Translations under genes and position numbers: made by a program
Shown here: positions 24,239 to 31,086 of the stretch, piece after piece
Layout of the letters: every line of letters starts with the position of its first letter
Numbering within the stretch: position 1 is the first letter of the stretch
Virus record (IMG/VR): IMGVR_UViG_3300047323_000361
Span: 1-64,000 of that record
DNA length: 64,000 nt
Source: a virus
Reading direction: 5' to 3' (one strand)
Notes under the pieces: generated by a model
What the model saw: the letters and a program-made list of their open reading frames with translations, nothing else
What the model was told of the DNA's origin: nothing
Database searches by the model: none

Positions 24239-25096
24239 TTGGCAGCCAGTCCGACCGTGCTGAGGCGCAGGCTCGGCCAGGAGCTGCGCAACTTGCGTGA
24301 GGCGAAGAAACTCACAGCCGCGCAGGTGGCCAAGTCGCTCACGTGGTCCGAGTCCAAGGTGAGCCGGATCGAGGGTGGCAAGTCACCGCTGTCCGACAAG
24401 GATGCCAAACTCCTGCTCAATGAGTACGGAGTTCAGGATCCCCAGGAGATCCGGCAGTTCGTCGACCTGGTCCGCCGCAGCCGTCAGAATGGCTGGTGGC
24501 ACTCCTACGGCGACGCCCTCCCGGAGTGGTTCAAGCCCTACCTCGGGTTCGAGGCCGACGCCGCACAGATGCTCATCTACGAGACCGAGCTGGTTCACGG
24601 GCTGCTCCAGACGGAGCGCTACGCCCAGGCAGTGATCCGCTCCATGTCTCAGGCCCCGTCGGCCGATGAAATCGACCGCCGTGCAAGTGCACGGCTCCAG
24701 CGGCAGGAAATCCTCACCCGGGATGTTCCCCCGAAAGTGTGGGTGGTCCTCAACGAGGCAGTGATACACCGGGTGATCGCCTCCCGCGACGTGATGCGCG
24801 AGCAGTTGCACCACCTCGCTGACGTGGTGGAATCGAACCCAAGTGTCACTGTCCAGATTCTGCCTTTTGAGGCCGGGGCACACGCGAGTATGGGCTACTC
24901 GTTCTCGATCCTGTCGTTCGACGACGTCCCAGGATCGCTGGTCTACTCCGAGCAGTTGACGAGCGCGGTGTACATGGACAAGACCACAGATGTAAGTCGC
25001 CACGAGGAGATCTTTCAGCAGCTCGTGGCGGCTTCAACGCGACCGGATAGCTCCGTCGCTTGGTTGAAGGAAACAGCAGAGAGGTTCGGAAAATGA
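24239..25096 (+). CDS. XRE-family helix-turn-helix / DUF5753 regulator
   Basis: 285 aa from a TTG with GGGAGG five bases upstream; longer readings lack such a site. The HTH (about residues 10-62) has L-R-N-L-R-E-A-K-K-L-T-A-A-Q-V-A and S-E-S-K-V-S-R-I-E. The rest is DUF5753, with the hallmarks W-W, G-L-L-Q-T-E-Y-like (G-L-L-Q-T-E-R-Y-A) and P-D-S-S-V-A-W near the end. Such regulators pair with DUF397 proteins in streptomycetes and act in development or as antitoxin-like partners. Confidence 0.88.
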   Translation: MAASPTVLRRRLGQELRNLREAKKLTAAQVAKSLTWSESKVSRIEGGKSPLSDKDAKLLLNEYGVQDPQEIRQFVDLVRRSRQNGWWHSYGDALPEWFKPYLGFEADAAQMLIYETELVHGLLQTERYAQAVIRSMSQAPSADEIDRRASARLQRQEILTRDVPPKVWVVLNEAVIHRVIASRDVMREQLHHLADVVESNPSVTVQILPFEAGAHASMGYSFSILSFDDVPGSLVYSEQLTSAVYMDKTTDVSRHEEIFQQLVAASTRPDSSVAWLKETAERFGK

Positions 25097-25296
25097 ACGA
25101 GACGAGCGGCGAGCTGCACTGGTTCACGTCCAGCTACAGCAACGGCGAGGGGAGCTGCGTCGAGTTCGCCGTTACCCCTGGAGGAGCTGGCGCGGTACGT
25201 GACACCAAGGACCGCGAGGTCGGCACGCACGTCTTCACCCCGGCCGGGTGGACGACGTTCCTTGAGGCCGTGAAGTCCGGCGCGTTCAGCGCCTGA
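25093..25296 (+). CDS. DUF397 protein
   Basis: 67 aa, overlapping the regulator by ATGA. It has the family pattern W-F-T-S-S-Y-S-N-G-E-G-S-C-V-E-F-A near the start, then V-R-D-T-K-D and a final W-T-T-F-L-E-A-V-K-S-G. It would bind and modulate the HTH partner. Such pairs are very common in host chromosomes but less expected in a phage. Confidence 0.88.
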   Translation: MNETSGELHWFTSSYSNGEGSCVEFAVTPGGAGAVRDTKDREVGTHVFTPAGWTTFLEAVKSGAFSA

Positions 25297-25303
25297 CAAG
25301 CCA

Positions 25304-25337
25304 GAAGCCCCCGGCTCCGTTGGGAGTCGGGGGCTTC
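25304..25337. terminator. Bidirectional terminator
   Basis: GAAGCCCCCG / CGGGGGCTTC, perfect 10-bp stem, between the DUF397 gene and the converging 33-aa gene. Confidence 0.88.
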
Positions 25338-25344
25338 GTCGTAC

Positions 25345-25446
25345 CTACAGCCAGGTGAAGGGCGAGGCGAGGGCTTCGAGCGCCGCGAGGAGGAGGCGGA
25401 TCAGTCCCTCGAAGAAGGCTCCCGCAGCCCGTCGCAGGCGCTTCAC
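25345..25446 (-). CDS. 33-aa membrane peptide
   Basis: 33 aa, starting with a GTG that overlaps the TGA of the MazG-like gene (GTGA). M-K-R-L-R-R is followed by about 22 hydrophobic residues (F-F-E-G-L-I-R-L-L-L-A-A-L-E-A-L). It looks like a single membrane or amphipathic helix. The overlap and closing terminator support a real gene. Confidence 0.55.
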   Translation of the reverse strand: MKRLRRAAGAFFEGLIRLLLAALEALASPFTWL

Positions 25447-25958
25447 AGCCACTCTCCGGTGAGGGCTCCGTGGACGTCGGCCTCGCGGTAGGTGGCGGGC
25501 TTGAGGACCTTGCCGTCCTCGCGCCGGATGACCTTGCCGTCGACCACCTTGCTCATGTTCGAGCGATGCACTTCGGCGAAGACGGCCTCCAGGGGGATCT
25601 CCAGGAGGTCGGCGGTGCCGTAGACGACGTACAGCACGTCGGCGAGTTCCTTGGCCAGGGCCTCGTACCAGCGCGGTCCCTCGGGTGCCGACTCTCCCCG
25701 GCCGGGCAGGAAGTGGCTCGTGGGCGACGACTCGATGAAGTCGTCCATGATCTGGGCCTTGCGGTAGTTCAGCAGGGCCTCCAGGGCCTCCTGGACCTCC
25801 TCGGCGATGAGGGTGGACCGCAGGGCGATCAGGTCGTCTCGTCCGGCCTCGTCGCGCTCGATGAAGGGCTTCTCCCCCACGGCGCGGTGCCACTGTCCCA
25901 GCGCCCGCATGGGGCGGTGGGTGGAGGTATGAAGCAGGGTCTTCGGGATGCTGCTCAA
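25443..25958 (-). CDS. MazG-like NTP pyrophosphohydrolase
   Basis: 171 aa from TTG with GGAG upstream. It has the all-alpha pyrophosphohydrolase pattern: A-E-E-V-Q-E-A-L-E-A in one helix and K-E-L-A-D-V-L-Y-V-V-Y-G-T in another, the E-x-x-E and E-x-x-D metal sites. The family removes pyrophosphate from NTPs or lowers (p)ppGpp; phages often carry one. Near the start it has L-L-H-T-S-T (CTTCATACC), outside the catalytic core. Confidence 0.8.
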   Translation of the reverse strand: MSSIPKTLLHTSTHRPMRALGQWHRAVGEKPFIERDEAGRDDLIALRSTLIAEEVQEALEALLNYRKAQIMDDFIESSPTSHFLPGRGESAPEGPRWYEALAKELADVLYVVYGTADLLEIPLEAVFAEVHRSNMSKVVDGKVIRREDGKVLKPATYREADVHGALTGEWL

Positions 25959-25966
25959 GGGGTCTC

Positions 25967-26461
25967 CTAGAAGGTTTCGGCGATGTCGCCGGGGTCGACG
26001 GCCAGCGGGAGGCGTCCGTCCTCGAAGAGGTGGATCCCGTTGCGGCTGTAGGCCAGGTCGCACAGTTGCGCGCACTGGAGCCGGTCCGTTCGGGAGATGC
26101 GTTCGGCTACCCAGTCGCTCCAGAAGCCGAAGAAGCGGAGCCCGAGCGCGATGTCGTCGAGCCAGTTGTAACCGATGCCCCTGCCGTTGTTGGCCTGGGC
26201 GAAGCCGAGGGCGGTCTCCCAGATGGCGAGGCGGGTCTCGTCGGGGATGATGACGTCGGAGTTGTACTTCGCGTTCGGGTACATCGAGATGTGGCCGAGG
26301 CGGGCGCCGCCCGGCTGTGCCTCGACGAGGAGACCGGCCGGGCCGACGATGAAGGCGTGGTTGTACCGAGAGAAGGTCAGCAGCCGGATGCCCCAGCCGA
26401 GGATGCCACCGGTCGCGGTGACGCCGATGGTGCCGATGGGCGGCGGGGTTCCCTTAGCCAT
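25967..26461 (-). CDS. YiiX-like permuted papain/NlpC hydrolase
   Basis: 164 aa. His in Y-N-H-A-F-I-V (about 34) comes before Cys in R-L-Q-C-A-Q-L-C (about 128), the reversed order of circularly permuted NlpC/P60 (YiiX/YebB-type) enzymes, with D-P-G-D-I-A at the end. The N-terminal G-I-L-G-W-G-I-R-L-L-T could touch the membrane. The family cuts amide or thioester bonds, sometimes in lipids or peptidoglycan; the substrate here is unknown. Confidence 0.7.
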   Translation of the reverse strand: MAKGTPPPIGTIGVTATGGILGWGIRLLTFSRYNHAFIVGPAGLLVEAQPGGARLGHISMYPNAKYNSDVIIPDETRLAIWETALGFAQANNGRGIGYNWLDDIALGLRFFGFWSDWVAERISRTDRLQCAQLCDLAYSRNGIHLFEDGRLPLAVDPGDIAETF

Positions 26462-26693
26462 TCTGGCCGTCCTCCTGGTCCGTGGGCTTGCTGCGGCGTC
26501 CCAGGTAGTCCCAGGAGAAGTAGGGGCCGTAGCCGTAGGGGCTGAGGCCCTTGGGGAGCGGTACGGGGCCGTAGGGGTATCCCTCGTCGTCCCGCTCGAC
26601 CACGGTGGTGATGGTCTTGGAGAACTCGCTCCAGTTGCCGTCCGCGTCCTTCTCGCTGTGGACCACGGTCGTGGTTGTCGTCTTACGCGACAC
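26454..26693 (-). CDS. 79-aa protein, unrecognised
   Basis: 79 aa, Thr-rich start (K-T-T-T-T-T-V-V) and a Tyr/Gly/Pro-rich middle. It overlaps the hydrolase gene by 8 bases and the 64-aa gene by 11, so the three form one translational unit. Confidence 0.65.
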   Translation of the reverse strand: MSRKTTTTTVVHSEKDADGNWSEFSKTITTVVERDDEGYPYGPVPLPKGLSPYGYGPYFSWDYLGRRSKPTDQEDGQNG

Positions 26694-26877
26694 TGTCTTC
26701 CTCCAGGGTGTATTTGCCGTAGAAGTCGATGTGCAGGCTGTCGTTGTTCTGGGCGCGCTCCAGCCAGCGGTCGGCGAAGACCTGGCGGGCGTAGAAGAAG
26801 GTCTTGGCGGTCCAGGTGCCGTCCTTGTGGATCAGCACCCGGACCTTCCACAGGTGGTTGTCCCTAGGCGTTCGCAC
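26683..26877 (-). CDS. 64-aa protein, unrecognised
   Basis: 64 aa, with L-W-K-V-R-V-L-I-H-K-D-G-T-W and W-L-E-R-A-Q-N-N, looks like a small alpha/beta domain. Overlaps neighbours on both sides. It has L-H-I spelled with CTGCACATC, so it does not carry the CTTCATA word. Confidence 0.65.
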   Translation of the reverse strand: MRTPRDNHLWKVRVLIHKDGTWTAKTFFYARQVFADRWLERAQNNDSLHIDFYGKYTLEEDSVA

Positions 26878-27181
26878 CGGCAGCCCCTCCGGGCAAGATA
26901 TGAAGCGCGCCGGGCTGGTCGAGGTCCATGAAGGGGTCGGCCAACTGGACGGCGACCTGGGTGAAGGCGTTGCCGATGATCTCCTGGATGCCTCCGAGGC
27001 CCTCCAACTTGTCGGCGAGTTCGAGGAGGGTGCCGACGACGTCCTTGATCGCGACGAAGTACTCGCCGTCGTCGTCCTGGATGTAGCGGTAGGACGCCTC
27101 GTGCTCGGACGCGGTCTCGGTGAGGACGCTCAAGGGGTTCTCCAGGGTCTTGGTGGTGTCAGAGCCAGACGCGGTACTCAC
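26864..27181 (-). CDS. 105-aa protein, unrecognised
   Basis: 105 aa from GTG. A central helix pair (V-V-G-T-L-L-E-L-A-D-K-L) is followed by A-L-H-I-L-P-G-G (CTTCATATC). It overlaps the end of the metallophosphoesterase gene by 23 bases. Function unknown. Confidence 0.65.
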   Translation of the reverse strand: MSTASGSDTTKTLENPLSVLTETASEHEASYRYIQDDDGEYFVAIKDVVGTLLELADKLEGLGGIQEIIGNAFTQVAVQLADPFMDLDQPGALHILPGGAAGANA

Positions 27182-28394
27182 TGGTGACTCGTCCCTTCTC
27201 GGGGTTGATGAAGTGCAGGCGCTGGGAGGGGTCTCCCGTGGCCGCGACGAACTCGTGGGCGTAGATGTTGTCGCTCTCGGGGCTGCCGGTCATGAAGACG
27301 GAGCCGCCGTTGGCCAACTGGAGTTGCATCGACTGGTGGTAGTGGCCGATGTAGAGGTCGCGGAAGGCCGGGAGGACGCCGGAGGCCCACTGGTTGGCCT
27401 TGCGGAGGATGCCGTAGGCGGGGATGTTGCCGCCGAAGGACTTGATCTCGTCGCCGTGGATGGCCATGGCCTTGTAGTTGCCGATGGTGAAGTTCTGGTA
27501 CCAGCCGCCGTCCGTCTGGAAGCGGGTCAGCCGGTCCTCGTCGGCGAGGCGCTGGCGCACGATGTTGTAGACCATGCGGTCGACGTTGTCGGAGGCCTTG
27601 ATGCCGTCGCCCTTGCGGCCGAGACGTCCGTGGTTGCCGTACTCGGCGACGACCTCGACCGTCTCGTAGGTATGAAGCGCCTGCTTGATCGTCCAGATCA
27701 TCAGGTCGGCGACGTCGAACATCTGCTCGTAGAGGGTGCCGTCGAGTTCCCACACCTGCCCGGGGAAGATCGAGACGCCTTCGACCATGTCTCCGGTGAA
27801 CAGCAGGACGCCGTGCTTGACCGGGTGGTCGGCGCGCTGGATGTCGGTGATCTCGTTGGCCTTCTCGACGTAGCGCATGATGCGGGTCCGCATGATGGTG
27901 CGGTCGTACGTCTCGGTCTTCTTGCCGCCCTGCCAGTCCGTGAGGTGCCACAGGGCGACCTCGGACGGCTTGGTACGGCGGTCACGCGCTGGAGGCTCGA
28001 CGGGGGTCACTCCGACGTACTGCGCGGCGTCGCTGGCGGCACGGTAGACGGCCTCGATGTACTCGTCGCCGCGCGCCTTCGCCTTCTTGAACTGCTGGAA
28101 CAGTCGGCGGTTGTCAGCCTCCAGGGCCTGTATCCGCTCGATCTGCTCCTCGTTCTCGGCCACTGCCTCGGCCGTGCCCTCCTCGGGCAGGGTATGAAGC
28201 CCCTTCTCCTTGCCCGGCTCGACCAGGATGTTGCGCTTGTAGCCGTTGGCCTTGCGCCAGCGCCGGACGGCGGTCTCGGAGGTCTCCACACCGTTGAAGT
28301 TGAGGTCGTCGGAGGCGGCCTGGTGGCCGACGTTGGGGTCCATCAGGATCTCGCGGACCCAGTCGACCTCGATGTACTCAGCGAGCGTGCTCAA
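27159..28394 (-). CDS. Calcineurin-like metallophosphoesterase
   Basis: 411 aa from TTG (C-C-C-C-T-T-G context). The first ~60 residues look like a helical DNA-binding region, followed by a short coil. The phosphoesterase part has L-T-D-W-Q (about 144), F-T-G-D-M-V-E (about 190), Y-G-N-H-G-R (about 237), H-G-D-E-I (about 296) and G-H-Y-H-Q (about 335), the full metal-binding set. Related phage enzymes act on DNA ends or nucleotides. It carries the word twice (G-L-H-T and A-L-H-T). Confidence 0.85.
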   Translation of the reverse strand: MSTLAEYIEVDWVREILMDPNVGHQAASDDLNFNGVETSETAVRRWRKANGYKRNILVEPGKEKGLHTLPEEGTAEAVAENEEQIERIQALEADNRRLFQQFKKAKARGDEYIEAVYRAASDAAQYVGVTPVEPPARDRRTKPSEVALWHLTDWQGGKKTETYDRTIMRTRIMRYVEKANEITDIQRADHPVKHGVLLFTGDMVEGVSIFPGQVWELDGTLYEQMFDVADLMIWTIKQALHTYETVEVVAEYGNHGRLGRKGDGIKASDNVDRMVYNIVRQRLADEDRLTRFQTDGGWYQNFTIGNYKAMAIHGDEIKSFGGNIPAYGILRKANQWASGVLPAFRDLYIGHYHQSMQLQLANGGSVFMTGSPESDNIYAHEFVAATGDPSQRLHFINPEKGRVTSEYRVWL

Positions 28395-28453
28395 GGGGTG
28401 TTCCTCTCGGAGGAGATGGTGGCCGCCGGACCGTTCCCGGCCCGACTCCGAGT

Positions 28454-28482
28454 ACGGTATCAGTGTTATCGCTTCCTAGCAA
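28454..28482 (-). promoter_or_regulatory. Promoter of the metallophosphoesterase operon
   Basis: TTGCTA, 17 bases, TACCGT. The spacer contains GGAAGCGATA, a word also seen in other promoters of this element. Confidence 0.65.
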
Positions 28483-28485
28483 TAC

Positions 28486-28500
28486 TTCACTTCGGAAGTG
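28486..28500. promoter_or_regulatory. Palindromic operator candidate
   Basis: TCACTTCGGAAGTGA, a perfect 7+1+7 palindrome directly upstream of the -35 box. Its CTTCGGAAG core is shared with the palindrome at 39130-39150. Confidence 0.5.
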
Positions 28501-28606
28501 AGAAGACTTCACCACAGGAGTGAGGCGCACCCGTCACTGACGTCCTACCAGGTCAACCGGCATGGACACCTAGACTGGAACCCTTCCAAAGCGATAACAA
28601 AGAAGA

Positions 28607-28632
28607 CCCCGGCCACTGTTCGTGAGCCGGGG
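28607..28632. terminator. Hairpin, probable terminator
   Basis: CCCCGGC / GCCGGGG, 7-bp stem just before the plus-strand 99-aa gene. Confidence 0.45.
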
Positions 28633-28652
28633 CTGAAGCCTGGGGTGGGGTC

Positions 28653-28952
28653 ATGTTCTGGTTCTGTGAGACGTGCAACGACTGGGGTGTTGCGGACACC
28701 GAGGTCGACGTCGTGGTGGACCGCCAGCGGCACATGGGCGCTCACGTCGAGCGGGCCCTGGAGATGACAGAGCCCCAGGAAGAGTCCGTGGCTGAGGTTG
28801 AGGACACTGTCCTCCGCGCCAAATACCTGGCGTGGGGTAGCACGGCTCTGCTGGGGCTACTGTCTGCTCGTTGGCACGCGCTGGCGGGGGTAGTGCCGTT
28901 CGCGGCCTTGCTCGTCTGGGTGGTGACCCAGTCGGGCAATGAGGGTGAATGA
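28653..28952 (+). CDS. 99-aa membrane protein with CxxC
   Basis: 99 aa on the plus strand. It begins M-F-W-F-C-E-T-C, then an acidic helical part, then two membrane helices (about 58-92, A-W-G-S-T-A-L-L-G-L-L and A-G-V-V-P-F-A-A-L-L-V-W-V-V). The weak GGGG before the ATG is its only ribosome site. Its last 9 bases overlap the tRNA-His gene on the other strand. Confidence 0.65.
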   Translation: MFWFCETCNDWGVADTEVDVVVDRQRHMGAHVERALEMTEPQEESVAEVEDTVLRAKYLAWGSTALLGLLSARWHALAGVVPFAALLVWVVTQSGNEGE

Positions 28953-29029
28953 CGGGGGTTGAACCCGCACGCTCCTTTCGGAACACCGGGGTCACAGCCC
29001 GGCGCGGCTACCATTTCGCCACACTCACC
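28944..29029 (-). tRNA. tRNA-His(GTG)-like, with a class II long variable arm
   Basis: The 7-bp acceptor stem (GTGAGTG/CATTCAC), CCGGG/CCCGG anticodon stem and GCGGG/CCCGT T-stem all pair. The loop C-T-G-T-G-A-C gives anticodon GTG. An extra 5' G facing discriminator C is the histidine identity pair. The variable region is 17 bases with its own 5-bp stem and GAAA loop (GTTCC-GAAA-GGAGC), which normal tRNA-His lacks. The D-arm (GTGGCGAAATGGTAGCC) resembles tRNA-Leu. Confidence 0.8.
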
Positions 29030-29104
29030 ATGAGAAGGTCTCGACCACGCGCCACCCACCCGGAATCTCACCGGCCTAAGCCTTGTCCGTCGGCCCTTCC
29101 CTCG

Positions 29105-29177
29105 CTCCCCGACCTGGATTCGAACCAGGAACCAGCGGATTAACAGTCCGCTGCTCTGCCGATTGAGCTATCGAGGA
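29105..29177 (-). tRNA. tRNA-Asn(GTT)
   Basis: 73 bases. Acceptor TCCTCGA/TCGGGGA with two G-T pairs at most, anticodon loop C-T-G-T-T-A-A between GCGGA and TCCGC, T-arm CCTGG-TTCGAAT-CCAGG, discriminator G as in other tRNA-Asn. Confidence 0.93.
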
Positions 29178-29242
29178 ATGCATCAGTGTTTGCACTGACC
29201 CTACTGGACTCCACGCCCAGACAGGTAACTGACCCCAGACCG

Positions 29243-29325
29243 TAGCCAAGGTGGGACTCGAACCCACACGCTCTTACGAGCACCGTCTTTTGAGGACGGC
29301 GTGGCTGCCTTTTCACCACTCGGCC
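29243..29325 (-). tRNA. tRNA-Leu(CAA)
   Basis: 83 bases, class II. Acceptor GGCCGAG/CTTGGCT, anticodon stem CCGTC/GACGG around C-T-C-A-A-A-A, long variable arm GTGCTCGTAAGAGC, T-arm GTGGG-TTCGAGT-CCCAC, discriminator A. It reads TTG, a rare leucine codon here. Confidence 0.9.
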
Positions 29326-29329
29326 TTGC

Positions 29330-29355
29330 GCCGGAGGGTTTTCAGGCCCTCCGGC
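29330..29355 (-). terminator. Terminator after the NlpC/P60 gene
   Basis: GCCGGAGGG / CCCTCCGGC, perfect 9-bp stem, 16 bases past the stop and just before the tRNA-Leu gene. Confidence 0.75.
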
Positions 29356-29371
29356 CTTTCCTACGTGAAGC

Positions 29372-29869
29372 CTACTTCACGGTGTAGCGGCCGTAGTAAA
29401 CGGACTTCGTCCAGGGCTTGTAGTAGTTGACACCCTTGCCCGGCCGCTCGCTTTCCAGCCAGGTGTGGGAATTGACGTATATACCGACGTGGTAGACGTA
29501 GCCGCGCGAGTCGTGGGCGAAGACGAGGTCCCCGGCCCGGGGGCTCTTGACGTGCAGGCTGTGCCTGTACTGGTCGTTCGCGACCCGGGGAATGCTCTTC
29601 CCCAGCTTCTTCAGGGTGTACTGGGTCAGGCCCGAGCAGTCGAACCCCCTGGACGGCGAGGATCCTCCCCACACGTACCGGACTCCCTTGTACTTGGCGC
29701 CCTGCTTCACGATCTTCGTTCCGGACGACACCGTAGTGGTGGACTTTACGGCGACCGGTGCGGCGATCTTCGTGGATGCGACCGGTGTATTCGCCTGCGC
29801 GCTTGATGTAGCGAGCGGGGAAAATGCCACGGCCACTGCGAGCAGAAGTCCAGCGATCCTCTTATTCAT
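29372..29869 (-). CDS. Secreted NlpC/P60 peptidoglycan hydrolase
   Basis: 165 aa from ATG with GGAG seven bases upstream. A signal peptide (M-N-K-R-I-A-G-L-L-L-A-V-A-V-A-F then A-Q-A) is followed by a short linker. The NlpC/P60 domain has the Cys nucleophile in F-D-C-S-G-L-T (about 82), R-V-A-N-D-Q-Y and the His in Y-H-V-G-I-Y-V (about 132). Such enzymes cut stem peptides. It sits inside the tRNA cluster, away from the lysis genes, so it may be a lysogenic or superinfection-related enzyme instead of the endolysin. Confidence 0.88.
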   Translation of the reverse strand: MNKRIAGLLLAVAVAFSPLATSSAQANTPVASTKIAAPVAVKSTTTVSSGTKIVKQGAKYKGVRYVWGGSSPSRGFDCSGLTQYTLKKLGKSIPRVANDQYRHSLHVKSPRAGDLVFAHDSRGYVYHVGIYVNSHTWLESERPGKGVNYYKPWTKSVYYGRYTVK

Positions 29870-30033
29870 GACAGCACTCCGCACGCTTACGAGATTAGGT
29901 GACGGGCTCGGGTAAGTGCCTTTCCCTACCACAAATAAGTCTGCGGATTCGCCCCAAAAGATTCGGTCTCCCGCCCCTGTTCAGGGTTGAGTTCAGGATT
30001 TGTCCAGGAACAGGGCTCAGCGTCTGGACAAAG

Positions 30034-30106
30034 TGGCCCCCTCTGGAATCGCACCAGAATCTCCCGCTTTTCAGGCGGGCGCATTAACTGCCTCTGCCAA
30101 AGGGCC
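30034..30106 (-). tRNA. tRNA-Phe(GAA)
   Basis: 73 bases. Acceptor GGCCCTT/GGGGGCC, anticodon stem CCCGC/GCGGG around C-T-G-A-A-A-A, T-stem TCTGG/CCAGA, discriminator A. The T-loop TGCGATT departs from the usual TTCRA pattern. Confidence 0.85.
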
Positions 30107-30112
30107 GTGAAG

Positions 30113-30186
30113 TCTGGACGGCAGGATTTGAACCTGCGACCCCCTGAATCCAAATCAGGCGCGCTACCAGGCTGCGCTACGTCCAG
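30113..30186 (-). tRNA. tRNA-Pro(TGG)
   Basis: 74 bases. Perfect acceptor CTGGACG/CGTCCAG, anticodon stem CCTGA/TCAGG around T-T-T-G-G-A-T, T-arm GCAGG-TTCAAAT-CCTGC, discriminator A. Confidence 0.93.
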
Positions 30187-30203
30187 AAGTTGATGTCTTC
30201 GAC

Positions 30204-30232
30204 ACTACCGTATCAGGGATACCCGTTGTCAA
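30204..30232 (-). promoter_or_regulatory. Promoter of the tRNA cluster
   Basis: TTGACA with GGTAGT after 17 bases (or TAGTGT after 19), about 20 bases before tRNA-Pro. Confidence 0.6.
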
Positions 30233-30258
30233 GCCACAAACTGAATTAGCTTGCATTG

Positions 30259-30278
30259 GGCGGGAAGAGTTCCCCGCC
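30259..30278. terminator. Short hairpin, possible terminator
   Basis: GGCGGG / CCCGCC stem with an 8-base loop, past the end of the 39-aa candidate gene. Confidence 0.4.
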
Positions 30279-30316
30279 GGGTCTTACGCGGTCGCGTCAT
30301 GGCGACGGCAGCCCGG

Positions 30317-30436
30317 TCAGGCGGGGAACGGAAAGCGGCCGAGGCAGAACGCCTGCAAGGCCGGGATGAGCGCGGGCATGCTGGCGGAGGGGAGGTGGTT
30401 CCCCTGGCCCGGCCGTCGCTCGCTCATCGTGTTCAT
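30317..30436 (-). CDS. Possible 39-aa protein
   Basis: 39 aa with nearly all codons ending in G or C (M-N-T-M-S-E-R-R-P-G). No good ribosome site is seen. It is the only candidate gene in the 350 bases between the Lsr2-like gene and the tRNAs. Confidence 0.35.
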   Translation of the reverse strand: MNTMSERRPGQGNHLPSASMPALIPALQAFCLGRFPFPA

Positions 30437-30539
30437 GCATCCATTGAAGCGGATCCCGACTACGGGTTTGTAATCGCTTCAGGCCACTGCCTGGAAGCCC
30501 TCGCGCGAGGCGGGGGTAGGGCACTGTCCGGACATGCCG

Positions 30540-30571
30540 AAGGGGCCGGGGATGTACTCCCTCGGCCCCTT
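30540..30571 (-). terminator. Terminator of the Lsr2-like gene
   Basis: AAGGGGCCG / CGGCCCCTT, 9-bp stem, 18 bases past the stop. Confidence 0.8.
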
Positions 30572-30588
30572 TCAGTGCTCGGGTCGGC

Positions 30589-30954
30589 CTACTTGTGCGC
30601 GTCCTCGTACTCACGGATCAGGTCCTCGGGCAGGCGTCCCGTGTGGGAGACCTCCCGGCCCTGCTCCTGCAACCACTTCCGCACGTCGGCCGTGGTGAAG
30701 GCGCCACGCTTGCCTCGCAGCGCCTTACGCACCTGGGTTCCCGTGCGCTTTTGAGCTTCATGGGCGACCGAGATGAAGGGGAGCAGCACGTCGTTCAGCT
30801 TGTCCTGGTGCTCCTGGCACAGGTCCATGAGGTACCGCGTGGTCCCCACCGTGACCGGCGTGGCCTCGTCGTCGGGTACCGGCTTGCCACAAGCTGCCTC
30901 AGAGCGGCCCCGCTTCACCTTGATATCGCAGAACTTGCTCACTCGCTCACCCAT
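30589..30954 (-). CDS. Lsr2-type DNA-bridging protein
   Basis: 121 aa with AGGAG before the ATG. The C-terminal 45 residues match the Lsr2 DNA-binding domain: A-D-V-R-K-W-L-Q-E-Q-G-R-E-V-S, R-G-R-like element replaced by T-G-R-L-P, then E-Y-E-D-A-H. The N-terminus differs from host Lsr2, with Cys9, Cys22 and Cys46 near D-L-C-Q-E-H (possible zinc site). Lsr2 proteins silence foreign AT-rich DNA; phage copies may silence host or own genes or compete with host Lsr2. Confidence 0.8.
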   Translation of the reverse strand: MGERVSKFCDIKVKRGRSEAACGKPVPDDEATPVTVGTTRYLMDLCQEHQDKLNDVLLPFISVAHEAQKRTGTQVRKALRGKRGAFTTADVRKWLQEQGREVSHTGRLPEDLIREYEDAHK

Positions 30955-31013
30955 AAAGCACTCCTAAGCAACGGCACCTCCGGCTGCGACACTGCAACCT
31001 CAGAACGGTGCCA

Positions 31014-31043
31014 ATACTGCTACCCGACTACTGCTTCTGTCAA
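31014..31043 (-). promoter_or_regulatory. Promoter of the Lsr2-like gene
   Basis: TTGACA, 18 bases, CAGTAT. The spacer starts GAAGCAGTA, close to the GGAAGCAGTA word of other promoters here. Confidence 0.65.
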
Positions 31044-31086
31044 GCGCATGCGTCTCGACGCTCGACAAGCCGGATTTGTAAAGCAC

